Assembly: GCF_014648515.1 (NCBI RefSeq)
Contig: NZ_BMRG01000001.1
Coordinates: 131,101 to 195,100, forward strand
DNA from: Saccharothrix coeruleofusca
Lineage (GTDB): Bacteria; Actinomycetota; Actinomycetes; Mycobacteriales; Pseudonocardiaceae
Reading direction: 5' to 3'
Length of the DNA stretch: 64,000 nucleotides
How positions within the stretch are numbered: position 1 is the first letter of the stretch; every line of letters starts with the position of its first letter. Below are positions 15,939 through 26,091 of this stretch, one piece after another. Both the position numbers and the translations under genes were made by a program. The notes under the pieces are model-generated. The model made no database searches and was not told where the DNA came from. It saw only the letters and a list, made by a program, of their open reading frames with translations.

Positions 15939-16241
15939 TCAGGCGATCGGGTCGTGCACGGTCACCAGCTTCGTGCCGTCCGGGAAGGTCGCCTCGACCT
16001 GCACGGACTCGATCATCTCCGGCACCCCCGCGAGCACGTGGGCGCGGGTGAGCACGTGCCTGCCGCTCTCCATCAGCTCGCCGACCGAGCGGCCGTCCCG
16101 CGCGCCCTCCAGGACGTGGTCGGTGATCAGCGCGACCGCTTCGGGGTAGTTGAGCGCCACCCCGCGCTCCAGCCGCCTGCGCGCGACGTCGGCGGCCACG
16201 TGGACCAGGAGCTTGTCGCGCTCGTGCGGCGTCAGGTGCAT
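15939..16241 (-). CDS. ureA: urease gamma subunit
   Basis: A 100-residue subunit of normal length, with [20 protein letters not shown] at the start, [31 protein letters not shown] and the C-terminal HDPI. It is first in the minus-strand operon ureA-ureB-ureC-ureF-ureG, so the promoter should lie in the 88-bp gap 16242-16329, where no clear operator was seen. Confidence 0.96.
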   Translation of the reverse strand: MHLTPHERDKLLVHVAADVARRRLERGVALNYPEAVALITDHVLEGARDGRSVGELMESGRHVLTRAHVLAGVPEMIESVQVEATFPDGTKLVTVHDPIA

Positions 16242-16329
16242 CTCCGAGGTCTACCACGCGAAACACGCGGTCCGCGTCGGCGAAACGAGCGCTTAACCCG
16301 ACCTTCAAGCCGCGCGGCGGCCGTTCGGC

Positions 16330-16818
16330 CTACCGCTCCGGCGACGCCTTCCCGCAGAAGCTGATGCGCATCAGCCTGCTGTCGGCCCAGTCTTCGAGCC
16401 GAGTCGGCCGAATGGTGCCGGGGTCGTGGGGCTGGTTGAGATCCGCGACGATCTCCGCCAGCACGGCCTGGCGTTCGGCCGGGTCGGTGACCGGCGTGGC
16501 CCGTGCGGGCAGATCCGCGCGAACCCCGTTCTTGAGGTGGAAGGTGAAGTCGGGATTGGCGAGGAGGTTCGCGTGCCAGTCGGTCGCGGCACCGCCCGCG
16601 CCGCTGCACAGGTAGGTGGCGCCCGCCGCTCGGTAGAAGAAGATCTCGATGCGGTGCGGCCTGCCGGTGCGGCGCCCCAGCGTCGTGATGTCGATGATCC
16701 GTTCCCTGGTGCCTGCGGCGGGGGTGATCTCGACGGCTCGCCGGATGTGGTCGGGCAGGTGGGACAAGGACGTGTCCCGTGCCGGGGCGTTCCACCCGGT
16801 CGTGCCTGGAGTGCTCAT
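16330..16818 (-). CDS. deazaflavin (F420)-dependent nitroreductase family protein
   Basis: A 162-residue split-barrel protein of the DDN/nitroreductase family found in F420-making actinomycetes. The family pattern is seen in ITTLGRRTGRPHRIEIFFYR, YLCSGAGGAATDWHANLLANP and VVADLNQ-like C-terminal residues. Members reduce quinones or other electrophiles with F420H2, or bind heme or FAD; the exact reaction is unknown. The ATG overlaps the SDR stop (ATGA), so both are on one transcript, probably controlled by the divergent TetR. Confidence 0.8.
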   Translation of the reverse strand: MSTPGTTGWNAPARDTSLSHLPDHIRRAVEITPAAGTRERIIDITTLGRRTGRPHRIEIFFYRAAGATYLCSGAGGAATDWHANLLANPDFTFHLKNGVRADLPARATPVTDPAERQAVLAEIVADLNQPHDPGTIRPTRLEDWADSRLMRISFCGKASPER

Positions 16819-17594
16819 GCGGCCTCGGTCCGGAGGGCGGGGCCGAGGAGGAGTCCACCGTCGATGACGTACTCCGACCCCGTGATGAACGACGCCTCTG
16901 ACGACGTGAGGAACAGCAGAAGCCGGGTGACGTCGGTCGGCTCTCCCAGTCGGGGGATGGCGAACGGCTCGGGTGAGTAGAAGTCGGCGATCGCCGCGGT
17001 GGCGCCTGCCGCCGGTTCGTGGATGAAGGGAGTCGCGATCACACCGGGGTGGATGGCGTTCACGCGGATGTGGTCGCGGCCGAGTTCGAGCGCTGCCGTC
17101 CGGGTGAGACCTCGCACGGCCCACTTGCTGGCGACGTACGGCGCGTAGTGAGCCGTGCCGCCCAGGGCCATCGTCGAGGCGATGTTGACGATGACTCCCC
17201 CTGCCGCGCGGCGCAGGGCGGGGACGGCGGCCTTGATGCCGAGGAAGGTCCCGGTGAGGTTGATGTCGAGGACGCGCGACCACGTGGCCTGGTCCGTGTC
17301 CTCGATCGTCGCGGGCGGGTTCTGCACGCCCGCGTTGTTGACGAGCACGTTCAGGGCCCCGAAGGCGCTCTCGGTGGCCAGCACAGCGGCGGACCACGAG
17401 CTCTCGTCGATGACGTCGAGGTGGGTGAAGCGGGCGCGGGGCCCGAGCTCGTCGGCGAGAGCGGCGCCGCGTTCGGCGTCGATGTCGCCGATCACCACGT
17501 TGGCCCCCTCCGCGTGGAAGGCGCGCACGTGGCTCGTTCCCTGGCCACCGGTCCCACCGGTCACGAGCACGGTCTGGTTGTCGAAGCGGGGCAT
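16815..17594 (-). CDS. SDR family oxidoreductase
   Basis: A 259-residue short-chain dehydrogenase. Cofactor motif TGGTGGQG (about 11-18), NNAG, catalytic Ser in NIASTMALGG, YVASK for Tyr/Lys, and the C-terminal GSEYVIDGG typical of the 3-alpha-hydroxysteroid or FabG-like group. The ATG at 17594 has GAAGGAAC upstream. It is the first gene of a two-gene unit with the F420-type reductase, and divergent from a TetR with two operators between. The pair suggests inducible detoxification or modification of a ketone or alcohol. Confidence 0.9.
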   Translation of the reverse strand: MPRFDNQTVLVTGGTGGQGTSHVRAFHAEGANVVIGDIDAERGAALADELGPRARFTHLDVIDESSWSAAVLATESAFGALNVLVNNAGVQNPPATIEDTDQATWSRVLDINLTGTFLGIKAAVPALRRAAGGVIVNIASTMALGGTAHYAPYVASKWAVRGLTRTAALELGRDHIRVNAIHPGVIATPFIHEPAAGATAAIADFYSPEPFAIPRLGEPTDVTRLLLFLTSSEASFITGSEYVIDGGLLLGPALRTEAA

Positions 17595-17655
17595 CAGAAG
17601 TTCCTTCAATACGTGGATCACCGACCGGGATCACCAGTGGTGAACGGCGGTCAGT

Positions 17656-17675
17656 GGTGAGTCGATTGACTCACC
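17656..17675. promoter_or_regulatory. TetR operator 1
   Basis: GGTGAGTCGATTGACTCACC is a perfect 8+4+8 inverted repeat upstream of the SDR gene. A second, nearly identical 20-bp site is centred 48 bp away. Confidence 0.8.
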
Positions 17676-17703
17676 ATGCTTTCGACACTAGGTCGGCGAC
17701 AGT

Positions 17704-17723
17704 GGTGAGTCAAGCCACTCACC
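17704..17723. promoter_or_regulatory. TetR operator 2
   Basis: GGTGAGTCAAGCCACTCACC is a 7+6+7 inverted repeat matching operator 1 at 15 of 20 positions. It ends 4 bp before the first possible TetR start, fitting autorepression. Confidence 0.8.
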
Positions 17724-17727
17724 TCGT

Positions 17728-18384
17728 ATGCTCACCGCCATGAGCAGGGGCGTGACGACGTACCACCAGCGCATCGCCAGGGAGAAGCGCGCGCTGATCG
17801 TGACGGCCGCGACCGAGCTGTTCCTCGAGTTGGGCTACGACCGGACGTCGCTGGCGCGGATCGCGGAGCGCTCGGGCGTTTCGCGGGCCACCTTGTTCAA
17901 GCAGTTCCCGAGCAAAGCCGCCCTGTTCGACGCCATCGTGACCGAGTCGTGGTCGACCGAGGGCGAGGAGGACCCGCCGCGGCCGGGCAACCTCGTCGAA
18001 GGGCTCGGCACCATCGGCCGCCGTTACGCCGAGCTGTTGCGCCGCGCCCAGATGACCGACCTGTTCCGGATCGTCATCGCCGAGCTGCCGCGGTTCCCCG
18101 AGCTGGCCCACGCGCAGTTCGCGCACGGGAAGATGCCCTACTTCGAGTCCGTGCGCGGCTACCTCCTGGCCGAGCAGGAGGCGGGAACGGTGCGGGTCGA
18201 GGACGTGGACCTCGCGGCCACCCAGTTCCTGGGCATGATCTCCAACTACGTCTTCTGGCCGACACTCCTGGTGCCGGGCTGGGAGGTGAGCGCCGAACGC
18301 GCCGCCCAGGTGGTCGACGAGGCCGTGCGCACCATCGCCGCCCGGTACGCCGTGACCGGACCGGGGGCGTCCACCAACGACTGA
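17728..18384 (+). CDS. TetR family transcriptional regulator
   Basis: A 218-residue repressor (or 214 from the second ATG at 17740). HTH at about residues 23-67 (ATELFLELGYDRTSLARIA, then VSRATLFKQFPSKAALF) and a C-terminal domain of the TetR_C AefR-like type (LPRFPELAHAQF). It is divergent from the SDR/F420-reductase unit with two matching operators in the gap, so it very likely represses both directions. A strong terminator follows. Confidence 0.92.
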   Translation: MLTAMSRGVTTYHQRIAREKRALIVTAATELFLELGYDRTSLARIAERSGVSRATLFKQFPSKAALFDAIVTESWSTEGEEDPPRPGNLVEGLGTIGRRYAELLRRAQMTDLFRIVIAELPRFPELAHAQFAHGKMPYFESVRGYLLAEQEAGTVRVEDVDLAATQFLGMISNYVFWPTLLVPGWEVSAERAAQVVDEAVRTIAARYAVTGPGASTND

Positions 18385-18436
18385 ACCCCGCCACCACAGG
18401 AGCCGGTGTCCTGGCAATCCAGGGCCTTCCCGACGC

Positions 18437-18476
18437 GGCCGTGCGCCGGAACCCGGCGGGGTTCCGGCGCACGGCC
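18437..18476. terminator. bidirectional terminator hairpin
   Basis: An 18-bp perfect stem (18437-18454 with 18459-18476) around loop GGCG, between the convergent TetR and lectin genes. Confidence 0.85.
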
Positions 18477-18488
18477 CGGTGGCTGTTA

Positions 18489-18983
18489 CTAGTGGCGCCA
18501 GCCCTGGTTCGTCCAGCCGTTGCACTCCCACATCTGCACCTTGCTGCCGCTGTGCGTCGGCGTGGCCACGTCCAGGTCCAGGCAGCGGGCGTCGTAGTGG
18601 CTGAGGATCCTGCCGTCGTCGTAGATCGTCCACTTCTGGTTGCTCCGGCCGTTGCAGTCCCAGACCTGCACCTTGGTGCCGTTGTGCGTCGGCGTGGCGA
18701 CATCGGCGTCCAGGCAGCGGCCGTCATGGGTGCTGCGGATGGTGTGGTCGGCCAGGTAGGTCCACTTCTGGTTGTCCCGGCCGTTGCAGTCCCACAACTG
18801 CACCTTGGTGCCGTTGTGCGTCGGCGTGGCCACGTCGACGTCCAGGCAGCGGCTGTCGTACAGGCTGTAGATCGGCGAGTTCGGAGTCCGCACGTCGGCC
18901 GGTCCGGCCGACGCCGCGCCGGGTGCGGCGAAAATCGCCACGAACACCAGCGCCACCCCGGCGAGCACGTTGAAGAACTTCAT
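18489..18983 (-). CDS. secreted ricin-type beta-trefoil lectin
   Basis: A 164-residue protein with a signal peptide (residues 1-27, ending AASA) followed by one complete beta-trefoil of three about 43-residue repeats. Each repeat has CLD(V/A/L)DVATPTH, VQ(L/V/M)W(D/E)CNG and a QxW motif (NQKW, NQKW, NQGW), the sugar-binding signature of the ricin B/CBM13 fold. There is no attached catalytic domain, so this is a free secreted carbohydrate-binding protein. The start is the ATG at 18983, right before MKFFNVLAG; a CCCCCTT-rich leader lies upstream. Confidence 0.92.
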   Translation of the reverse strand: MKFFNVLAGVALVFVAIFAAPGAASAGPADVRTPNSPIYSLYDSRCLDVDVATPTHNGTKVQLWDCNGRDNQKWTYLADHTIRSTHDGRCLDADVATPTHNGTKVQVWDCNGRSNQKWTIYDDGRILSHYDARCLDLDVATPTHSGSKVQMWECNGWTNQGWRH

Positions 18984-19160
18984 CGGAATCCCCCTTGCGA
19001 TCCCATTCACGGTTGCGGTGGGACGACTTTGACAGCGCACCACTCGCCGTCCCCAGCCCACCGTGAGATATCACCGTGCAATGGTCCCGTAACAGGGCGT
19101 GCCCAACCGTCGACTTCATCAGCGGGACGTCCAAGGGGGTGGGCTTTGGCACGCTGGCCG

Positions 19161-19439
19161 ATGCGTGTTCCGGAGGGCGTGTGGCACCGGGACGACGTGG
19201 TCGAGGCGCTGGAGAGTCGCGACATATCGCGGTTGCTGGTGCTGATCCGGCGCTACGCCGGGTACAGCCAGACCGACCTGTCGGTGGTCACCGGCATCGC
19301 CCAGGGGCGGATCAGCGAGTACATGCGCGGCGTGCGGCAGCCGACGCTGGACACCATCGAGCGCATCGCCACCGGCGTGCGCATGCCGCCCGACTGCAGG
19401 TGCAGACTCGGGCTCGCCCCCGCGCGCAGCTGCGGCTGA
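19161..19439 (+). CDS. short HTH regulator, N-terminal part of an HTH-TPR family
   Basis: A 92-residue protein. The opening MRVPEGVWHRDDVVEALESR and the HTH (LLVLIRRYAGYSQTDLSVV, then GIAQGRISEYMRGVRQPTL) match the N-terminus of a Streptomyces-type XRE family that normally continues for about 300 more residues with TPR repeats. Here the frame stops right after GLAPARSCG. No TPR continuation was found in the other frames downstream. It is either a truncated relic or a stand-alone DNA-binding domain. No good ribosome site precedes ATG 19161. Confidence 0.65.
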   Translation: MRVPEGVWHRDDVVEALESRDISRLLVLIRRYAGYSQTDLSVVTGIAQGRISEYMRGVRQPTLDTIERIATGVRMPPDCRCRLGLAPARSCG

Positions 19440-19618
19440 ACCGCCAGTCGAGACGGCGGAGGGGGCCGTTGGACCGCGCGGGTGAAGGGGTTGGGGACAT
19501 TCCGCCGGGTAATTAAGCGCAATACCGGAGCGGGGCCGTTCCACGGTATGTGCAAATACCCGGAACATTGGTAGACCGAGTGCCGGAGGTCAGCACCCGC
19601 ACCGAACCGGAGGAAGAC

Positions 19619-20050
19619 ATGGGACGAATTCGTCGCGCGACATCCCGGACGCTCGGTCTGACCGCCGCGCTGGCGCTGGTGGGCGCCGCACCGGCGGTGG
19701 GCGCTCCCGCGGCGGAGCACCCGTCGAAGTGGGAACTGGTCGACATCGGGCAGCGGACGTGCGTCACGTCCGACTTCGGCCACCCCGGTCAGTACTTCCT
19801 GGTCCCGCTGCGCGGGTACTGGGCCACGCCGCTGGAGGTCGGGACGCGGAACCTGCCCCCCGGCTCGTCCCCTCAGCCCACCACGATCGCGCCCGCCGAG
19901 CGGCACCACGAGGACCACGTCCTCGAAGGGGTCATGTCGCCGCTGGCGCCCGCCCCGGTCGGCGTCTACACCGCCGAGGTGTGGGCCTCCGACGGCGAGG
20001 TCACCCAAGCCGTCCCGATCACCATCACCTTCAAGGAGCGGTGCTACTGA
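19619..20050 (+). CDS. small secreted protein (possibly DUF5980)
   Basis: A 143-residue exported protein. Signal peptide residues 1-35 (ALALVGAAPAVGAPA), mature part about 108 residues with two cysteines (TCVTSDFGHPGQYFLVP and the terminal ERCY), probably disulfide-linked. The body looks like a small beta-sandwich (GVYTAEVWASDGEVTQAVPI). It resembles the DUF5980 secreted family of actinomycetes; this is from memory of the pattern. The ATG at 19619 follows GGAGGAAG. The function is unknown. Confidence 0.75.
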   Translation: MGRIRRATSRTLGLTAALALVGAAPAVGAPAAEHPSKWELVDIGQRTCVTSDFGHPGQYFLVPLRGYWATPLEVGTRNLPPGSSPQPTTIAPAERHHEDHVLEGVMSPLAPAPVGVYTAEVWASDGEVTQAVPITITFKERCY

Positions 20051-20196
20051 CCTGGCGGATCGCCGTTTCCGAACCGGTGTCCGATCGTGACCGACAACAC
20101 GGGTGAGGGCGATTGCCACGGAGTTCCGGCAGGAGCAGGGTTCATCCAACCCTGGATTTTCCCTGGACTTCGTGGACTCGCTAAGGAGCGCACAAC

Positions 20197-21315
20197 GTGG
20201 TGCAGCAGACCGACGACGACGGCTTCCGACCCGGCCTCGAGGGCGTGGTCGCCTTCCGCACCGAGATCGCCGAGCCGGACCGCGACGGCGGTGCGCTGCG
20301 CTACCGCGGCGTGGACATCGAGGACCTGGCGGGCAAGGTCACCTTCGGCAACGTGTGGGCGCTGCTGGTCGACGGCCGCTTCGGGTCGGGGCTGCCGCCC
20401 GCCGAGCCGTTCCCCATCCCGGTGCACACCGGGGACGTGCGGGTGGACGTGCAGGCCGCGCTCGCCATGGTGGCCCCGATCTGGGGCTACAAGCCGCTGC
20501 TGGACATCAGCGACGAGCTGGCCCGCGAGCAGCTGGCCCGCGCGTCGGTGATGGCGCTGTCCTACGCGGCGCAGTCCGCGCGCGGCATCGGGCGGCCCGC
20601 CGTGCCGCAGAAGCGGATCGACGAGTGCCGCACCACCACCGAGCGGTTCCTGACCCGGTGGCGCGGCGAGCCGGACCCGGCGCACATCAAGGCGCTGGAC
20701 GCCTATTGGGTCTCCGCCGCCGAGCACGGCCTCAACGCCTCCACGTTCACCGCGCGGGTGATCGCCTCCACCGGCGCGGACGTGGCGGCGGCCATGTCGG
20801 GCGCGATCGGAGCGATGTCCGGCCCGCTGCACGGCGGCGCGCCCGCCCGCGTGCTGCCGATGATCGCGGAGGTGGAGCGGACCGGTGACGCCCGCTCGTT
20901 CGTCAAGGGCATCCTCGACCGCGGCGAGCGGCTGATGGGCTTCGGGCACCGCGTCTACCGGGCGGAGGACCCGAGGGCGCGGGTGCTCCGGCGCACCTGC
21001 CAGGAGCTGGGCGCGCAGCGCTACGAGGTGGCCTCGGCGCTGGAGCAGGCGGCGCTGGCGGAGCTGCGCGAGCGGCGGCCGGACCGGGCCATCGAGACCA
21101 ACGTCGAGTTCTGGGCGGCGGTGATCCTGGACTTCGCCGAGGTGCCGCCGCACATGATGCCCGCGATGTTCACCTGCGCGCGGACCGCCGGGTGGGCGGC
21201 GCACATCCTGGAGCAGAAGCGCACCGGGCGGCTGGTCCGGCCATCGGCGTCCTACGTCGGCCCCGGCCCGCGCAAGCCGTCCGAGGTCGAGGGCTGGGAC
21301 GAGATCTCCCACTAG
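20197..21315 (+). CDS. citA: citrate synthase (type II, CitA-like)
   Basis: A 372-residue citrate synthase condensing acetyl-CoA and oxaloacetate. Catalytic His residues are in SGPLHGGAPARV (H212) and MGFGHRVYR (H251). The opening FRPGLEGVVAFRTEIAEPDR and ALRYRGVDIEDLA match the short actinobacterial citrate synthase 2 rather than the about 430-residue GltA. The GTG start has AAGGAG upstream. It is monocistronic and convergent with a membrane protein gene. Confidence 0.93.
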   Translation: MVQQTDDDGFRPGLEGVVAFRTEIAEPDRDGGALRYRGVDIEDLAGKVTFGNVWALLVDGRFGSGLPPAEPFPIPVHTGDVRVDVQAALAMVAPIWGYKPLLDISDELAREQLARASVMALSYAAQSARGIGRPAVPQKRIDECRTTTERFLTRWRGEPDPAHIKALDAYWVSAAEHGLNASTFTARVIASTGADVAAAMSGAIGAMSGPLHGGAPARVLPMIAEVERTGDARSFVKGILDRGERLMGFGHRVYRAEDPRARVLRRTCQELGAQRYEVASALEQAALAELRERRPDRAIETNVEFWAAVILDFAEVPPHMMPAMFTCARTAGWAAHILEQKRTGRLVRPSASYVGPGPRKPSEVEGWDEISH

Positions 21316-21362
21316 GCCCTGGGCGAGCCCGCCGCTCGTACGTCGCGCTCGACCGGGCCGTG

Positions 21363-22019
21363 TCAGTCGTGGTCGCGCTCCCGCTGCGTCCAGGCGGTCG
21401 CGCCACGAGTGCGAGCGTGGACGACCGCGGCCGCCGCGGTGAGGACCAGCGCCGCCGTCCAGTGCGTGCCGGGGCCGGGATACGGGCTGACCGGGATGAT
21501 CCGGCTCGCGGTGGGCCAGACGTTGTTCACCACGGCGACCGCGAAGTAGAGCAGCAGCGTGGCCCCGGCGGCTGGACCAGGACCGACCACCGGGGCCAGG
21601 CAGAAGACCAGGGCGGAGTAGAGCAGCGCGTTGCACGCCACCCACGCCCAGGGGGTGCCCGGCGGGAGGTTGACCGACCCCGCGACGACGATCAGTTGCG
21701 GGGCGAGCGTGCCGACGACGGCGCAGGTGGCGGCCACCACGGCCGCCCTGCGCGTGCCGACGCGGTCCCACTGCCAGAACCGGGGGCGCAGCAGCCAGGT
21801 CCCGGTCGAGGCGGCCACCACGGCGCAGAGCTCCGAATAGGGCAGGCGGTTGGCGCGGTTGAGCGTGGACAGCGCGATCGCGATGGTGCGGTTGCCCAGC
21901 GCCAGGCAGAGCACGCCCAGCGCCACCAGCATCACGGCGTAGAGGTGTGCGCTGCGGGACGATGCGATGATCGCGGTGATCCGCGGCGGGGTGGCGTCCG
22001 ATGGCACGGGCGATGACAT
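21363..22019 (-). CDS. multi-pass membrane protein next to ABC transporter
   Basis: A 218-residue protein with about six membrane segments (LYAVMLVALGVLCLALGN, AAVVAATCAVVGTLAPQLI and others). No domain is recognised. It lies 39 bp after the 427-residue membrane protein and the ABC ATPase on the same strand, so it is likely the second membrane component or an accessory factor of that transporter. Confidence 0.65.
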   Translation of the reverse strand: MSSPVPSDATPPRITAIIASSRSAHLYAVMLVALGVLCLALGNRTIAIALSTLNRANRLPYSELCAVVAASTGTWLLRPRFWQWDRVGTRRAAVVAATCAVVGTLAPQLIVVAGSVNLPPGTPWAWVACNALLYSALVFCLAPVVGPGPAAGATLLLYFAVAVVNNVWPTASRIIPVSPYPGPGTHWTAALVLTAAAAVVHARTRGATAWTQRERDHD

Positions 22020-22058
22020 CCTGGGGCTCTTCGGTGGCTGTTGTGGCGAGGGTCGGTG

Positions 22059-23342
22059 TCAGCCGGGGAGGTCCGCGGCGGTGAGGACGCAGGTGTCCAG
22101 CCCGGTCCTGTGCGCGGACATCCAGTCGCGGAGCGCGTGCGGCGCGATGCCGCTCAGCGGACCGGAAGACGCGGCACGGCCACCGTTCTGCAACCAGAGG
22201 GCCAGTTCCACGGTCAGCGCTCGTTCCTCATCGGTGGTGTCGGACCGCGCGGCGCAGGCTGTGGCGCCCGCCAGCAACCAGGCGACTTCGCGTCCGGTGT
22301 GGTCAGTGGGGCTCATGGGTTGCACGGCGACCCACACGACATCCTGGTGCGCTTCGGTGTTGCCCGAGGCGGCGTCGTCGACCGCCGTCGCCCAGCGCAG
22401 CGATTCGTCGTAGACCCGGCGTACGCGGCCCGAGGTGTCGTCACCGTAGGCGGTGAGAACCGCGGCGGTGGCCTGTTCCATCACCGGCAGCCTGCTGCGG
22501 TGCGCGGCGTGCACGCAGTGCTCGATTCCCCGTTGGGTCCGGCACACCCGCTGGACGTCCTGCTCGACCGCGAACAAGGCCGGTGTGCTGACCACCGCGG
22601 GCACCGCGAGCACCACCGGCACCAACAGCGGTGCCATCGCCCGAACGGGGCGGTGCCTGGTGCGGTGCCTGCGCAGCACGGCGGTGGCCGCGACCACCGC
22701 CGCGACCGCGACCAGCAGGAAGAACGCGACGCGGTAGACGGTGAACGGCAGAGCCTCCACCCGGCCCGCGGCGGGAGCGACGTGCAGGACCGGCACCAGG
22801 GCCGAGAACGTGTCACCGCCGGTTCCCAGCACGACCACGGCGAAGACGGCCACGAAACTGATCGGCGCCCACAGCGCTCCCCTGCCGACGACGCCGATGA
22901 GGTAACCGACCGCGATCGACGCCCACAGGCCGAGCAGCCCGGTGGCGATCGGCAGCGGATCCGGGCCGCCGTGCTCGGCGTGTTCGACGGTGACGGCCGT
23001 CAGCGGAGCCATGCCCACCAGGTAGGCCAGGGTGAACGTGACGGCGAGCAGCCCGAGGTGGCGACGGGCGCTGTCCCGCCCCGCACGAGGGGCTGAGGGC
23101 AGTGCGAACACGCGGTCGGGTCTGGTCAACCGCCCCGCGTAGTACGTGGCGGCCGCCGCGGCGATGGGACCGGCGAAGGCGTTCTGCTGGTGGAACTCCG
23201 CCGAGGTCCGGACCCATTCCTGGTAGGGCCAGGAGCGCATGGCCGTGGTGGCCAGCACGGCAGCGGCGGCGATGGCGGCAGCGGGCAGCAGCAGCGGCCA
23301 CGGTCCCAGCGGCCACAGGCGTCGGAGGACCGGATCAGTCAC
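22059..23342 (-). CDS. putative ABC transporter membrane subunit
   Basis: A 427-residue protein. About seven hydrophobic segments occupy residues 10-270, followed by a soluble C-terminal part of about 150 residues rich in helices and with scattered Cys. It is not a recognised permease family, but its start overlaps the ABC ATPase gene by 8 bp, so it is probably the membrane partner in an ABC-2-like exporter. The soluble tail is unusual for ABC-2 permeases. Substrate unknown. Confidence 0.65.
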   Translation of the reverse strand: MTDPVLRRLWPLGPWPLLLPAAAIAAAAVLATTAMRSWPYQEWVRTSAEFHQQNAFAGPIAAAAATYYAGRLTRPDRVFALPSAPRAGRDSARRHLGLLAVTFTLAYLVGMAPLTAVTVEHAEHGGPDPLPIATGLLGLWASIAVGYLIGVVGRGALWAPISFVAVFAVVVLGTGGDTFSALVPVLHVAPAAGRVEALPFTVYRVAFFLLVAVAAVVAATAVLRRHRTRHRPVRAMAPLLVPVVLAVPAVVSTPALFAVEQDVQRVCRTQRGIEHCVHAAHRSRLPVMEQATAAVLTAYGDDTSGRVRRVYDESLRWATAVDDAASGNTEAHQDVVWVAVQPMSPTDHTGREVAWLLAGATACAARSDTTDEERALTVELALWLQNGGRAASSGPLSGIAPHALRDWMSAHRTGLDTCVLTAADLPG

Positions 23343-24126
23343 GTGCCGCTCCCAGACCGGTGATGAGCGCGTCGTAGGCGCGTTCGAAGCGCGACCCCGC
23401 CGAGGCCGCGGCGGTGGCGTCGGTGTCGTCGATGAGGGCGGTCAGCTCGCGTTCGGTGCCGTCGAACACCAAGCGGCCACCCGCGAGCACGCCGACCCGG
23501 TCGCACAGGTGACTGATGTCCTCGATCAGGTGAGTCGACAGCAGCACCGCCCTGGTGGCGCCGATCGCGGCCACCACCTCGCGCAGCCGCAGCCTCTGGC
23601 CGGGATCGAGCCCCGCGGTCGGCTCGTCGAGGACGAGCAGTCTCGGCTGGTGGGCCAACGCGGCCGCGATGCCGACCCGCTGGCGCTGGCCCCCGGACAA
23701 CGCGCGAACGCGTGTGCGTGCGTTGTCCGACAACCCCACCATCTCCAGGGCCGTCCCGGCTGCCTTCCCGCAGTCCTCGCGCGCCACTCCGTTGACCCAG
23801 GCCGCGTAGGCGACCGTGTCGAGCACGCGCATTTCGCCCGCCAGGGAGAAGCGCTGGGGCACGAACCCGACCGCGAAACCGGCACCCCGATCACCGTCAC
23901 GCATGGTGATGGTCCCGCCTGTCGGACGCGCCAACCCCACCAGGAGATTCAGGAGCGTGGTCTTACCGGCGCCGTTGGGCCCCAGCAGTCCGGTGACCCC
24001 GAGGCCAATACGCCAGTCGACACCACGCAGAATCTCGGTCCTACCATACGAGAAGCCAACTCGTTCAACATGGACAAGCAATGAGAGTCCACTCTCGGTC
24101 GCATGACGGAACCTATTCGGGGGCAT
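23335..24126 (-). CDS. ABC transporter ATP-binding protein
   Basis: A 263-residue single-domain ABC ATPase. Walker A GPNGAGKTT, Q-loop in VGFVPQRFS, signature LSGGQRQRVGIA, Walker B LLVLDEPTAGLD and switch His in LLSTHLIED are all intact. It resembles the ABC-2 exporter ATPases. The first 15 residues before LLVHVERVGF look non-conserved, so a TTG at about 24078 may be the true start; the inverted repeat GAGAGTCCACTCTC (24083-24096) would then be a promoter operator rather than coding. Confidence 0.9.
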   Translation of the reverse strand: MPPNRFRHATESGLSLLVHVERVGFSYGRTEILRGVDWRIGLGVTGLLGPNGAGKTTLLNLLVGLARPTGGTITMRDGDRGAGFAVGFVPQRFSLAGEMRVLDTVAYAAWVNGVAREDCGKAAGTALEMVGLSDNARTRVRALSGGQRQRVGIAAALAHQPRLLVLDEPTAGLDPGQRLRLREVVAAIGATRAVLLSTHLIEDISHLCDRVGVLAGGRLVFDGTERELTALIDDTDATAAASAGSRFERAYDALITGLGAARD

Positions 24127-25860
<1,734 letters not shown>

Positions 25861-25874
25861 CCCCACCGGCCGAC

Positions 25875-25918
25875 CTCCCGTCCCGGTCGGGCCCGATCGG
25901 GTCTGATCGGGACGGGAG
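25875..25918 (+). terminator. terminator hairpin after serC
   Basis: CTCCCGTCCCG (25875-25885) pairs with CGGGACGGGAG (25908-25918), with further GC pairing inside the loop, 14 bp after the serC stop. Confidence 0.7.
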
Positions 25919-26091
25919 TCTGCCCGCGGAGGTGAACGTCGCGCGAACTCCCGTAACGAACGTGCGGGCCGCCCCGACATACGGCAAGATCACACGTAGA
26001 TATCGATGAGTCCGGCGAGTCGTCCCCGTCAAGGCGGCACGCCGGTTTACCGTCAGTGTCTGGCGAGGTGAATGTCATTCGGGAGGCCATG

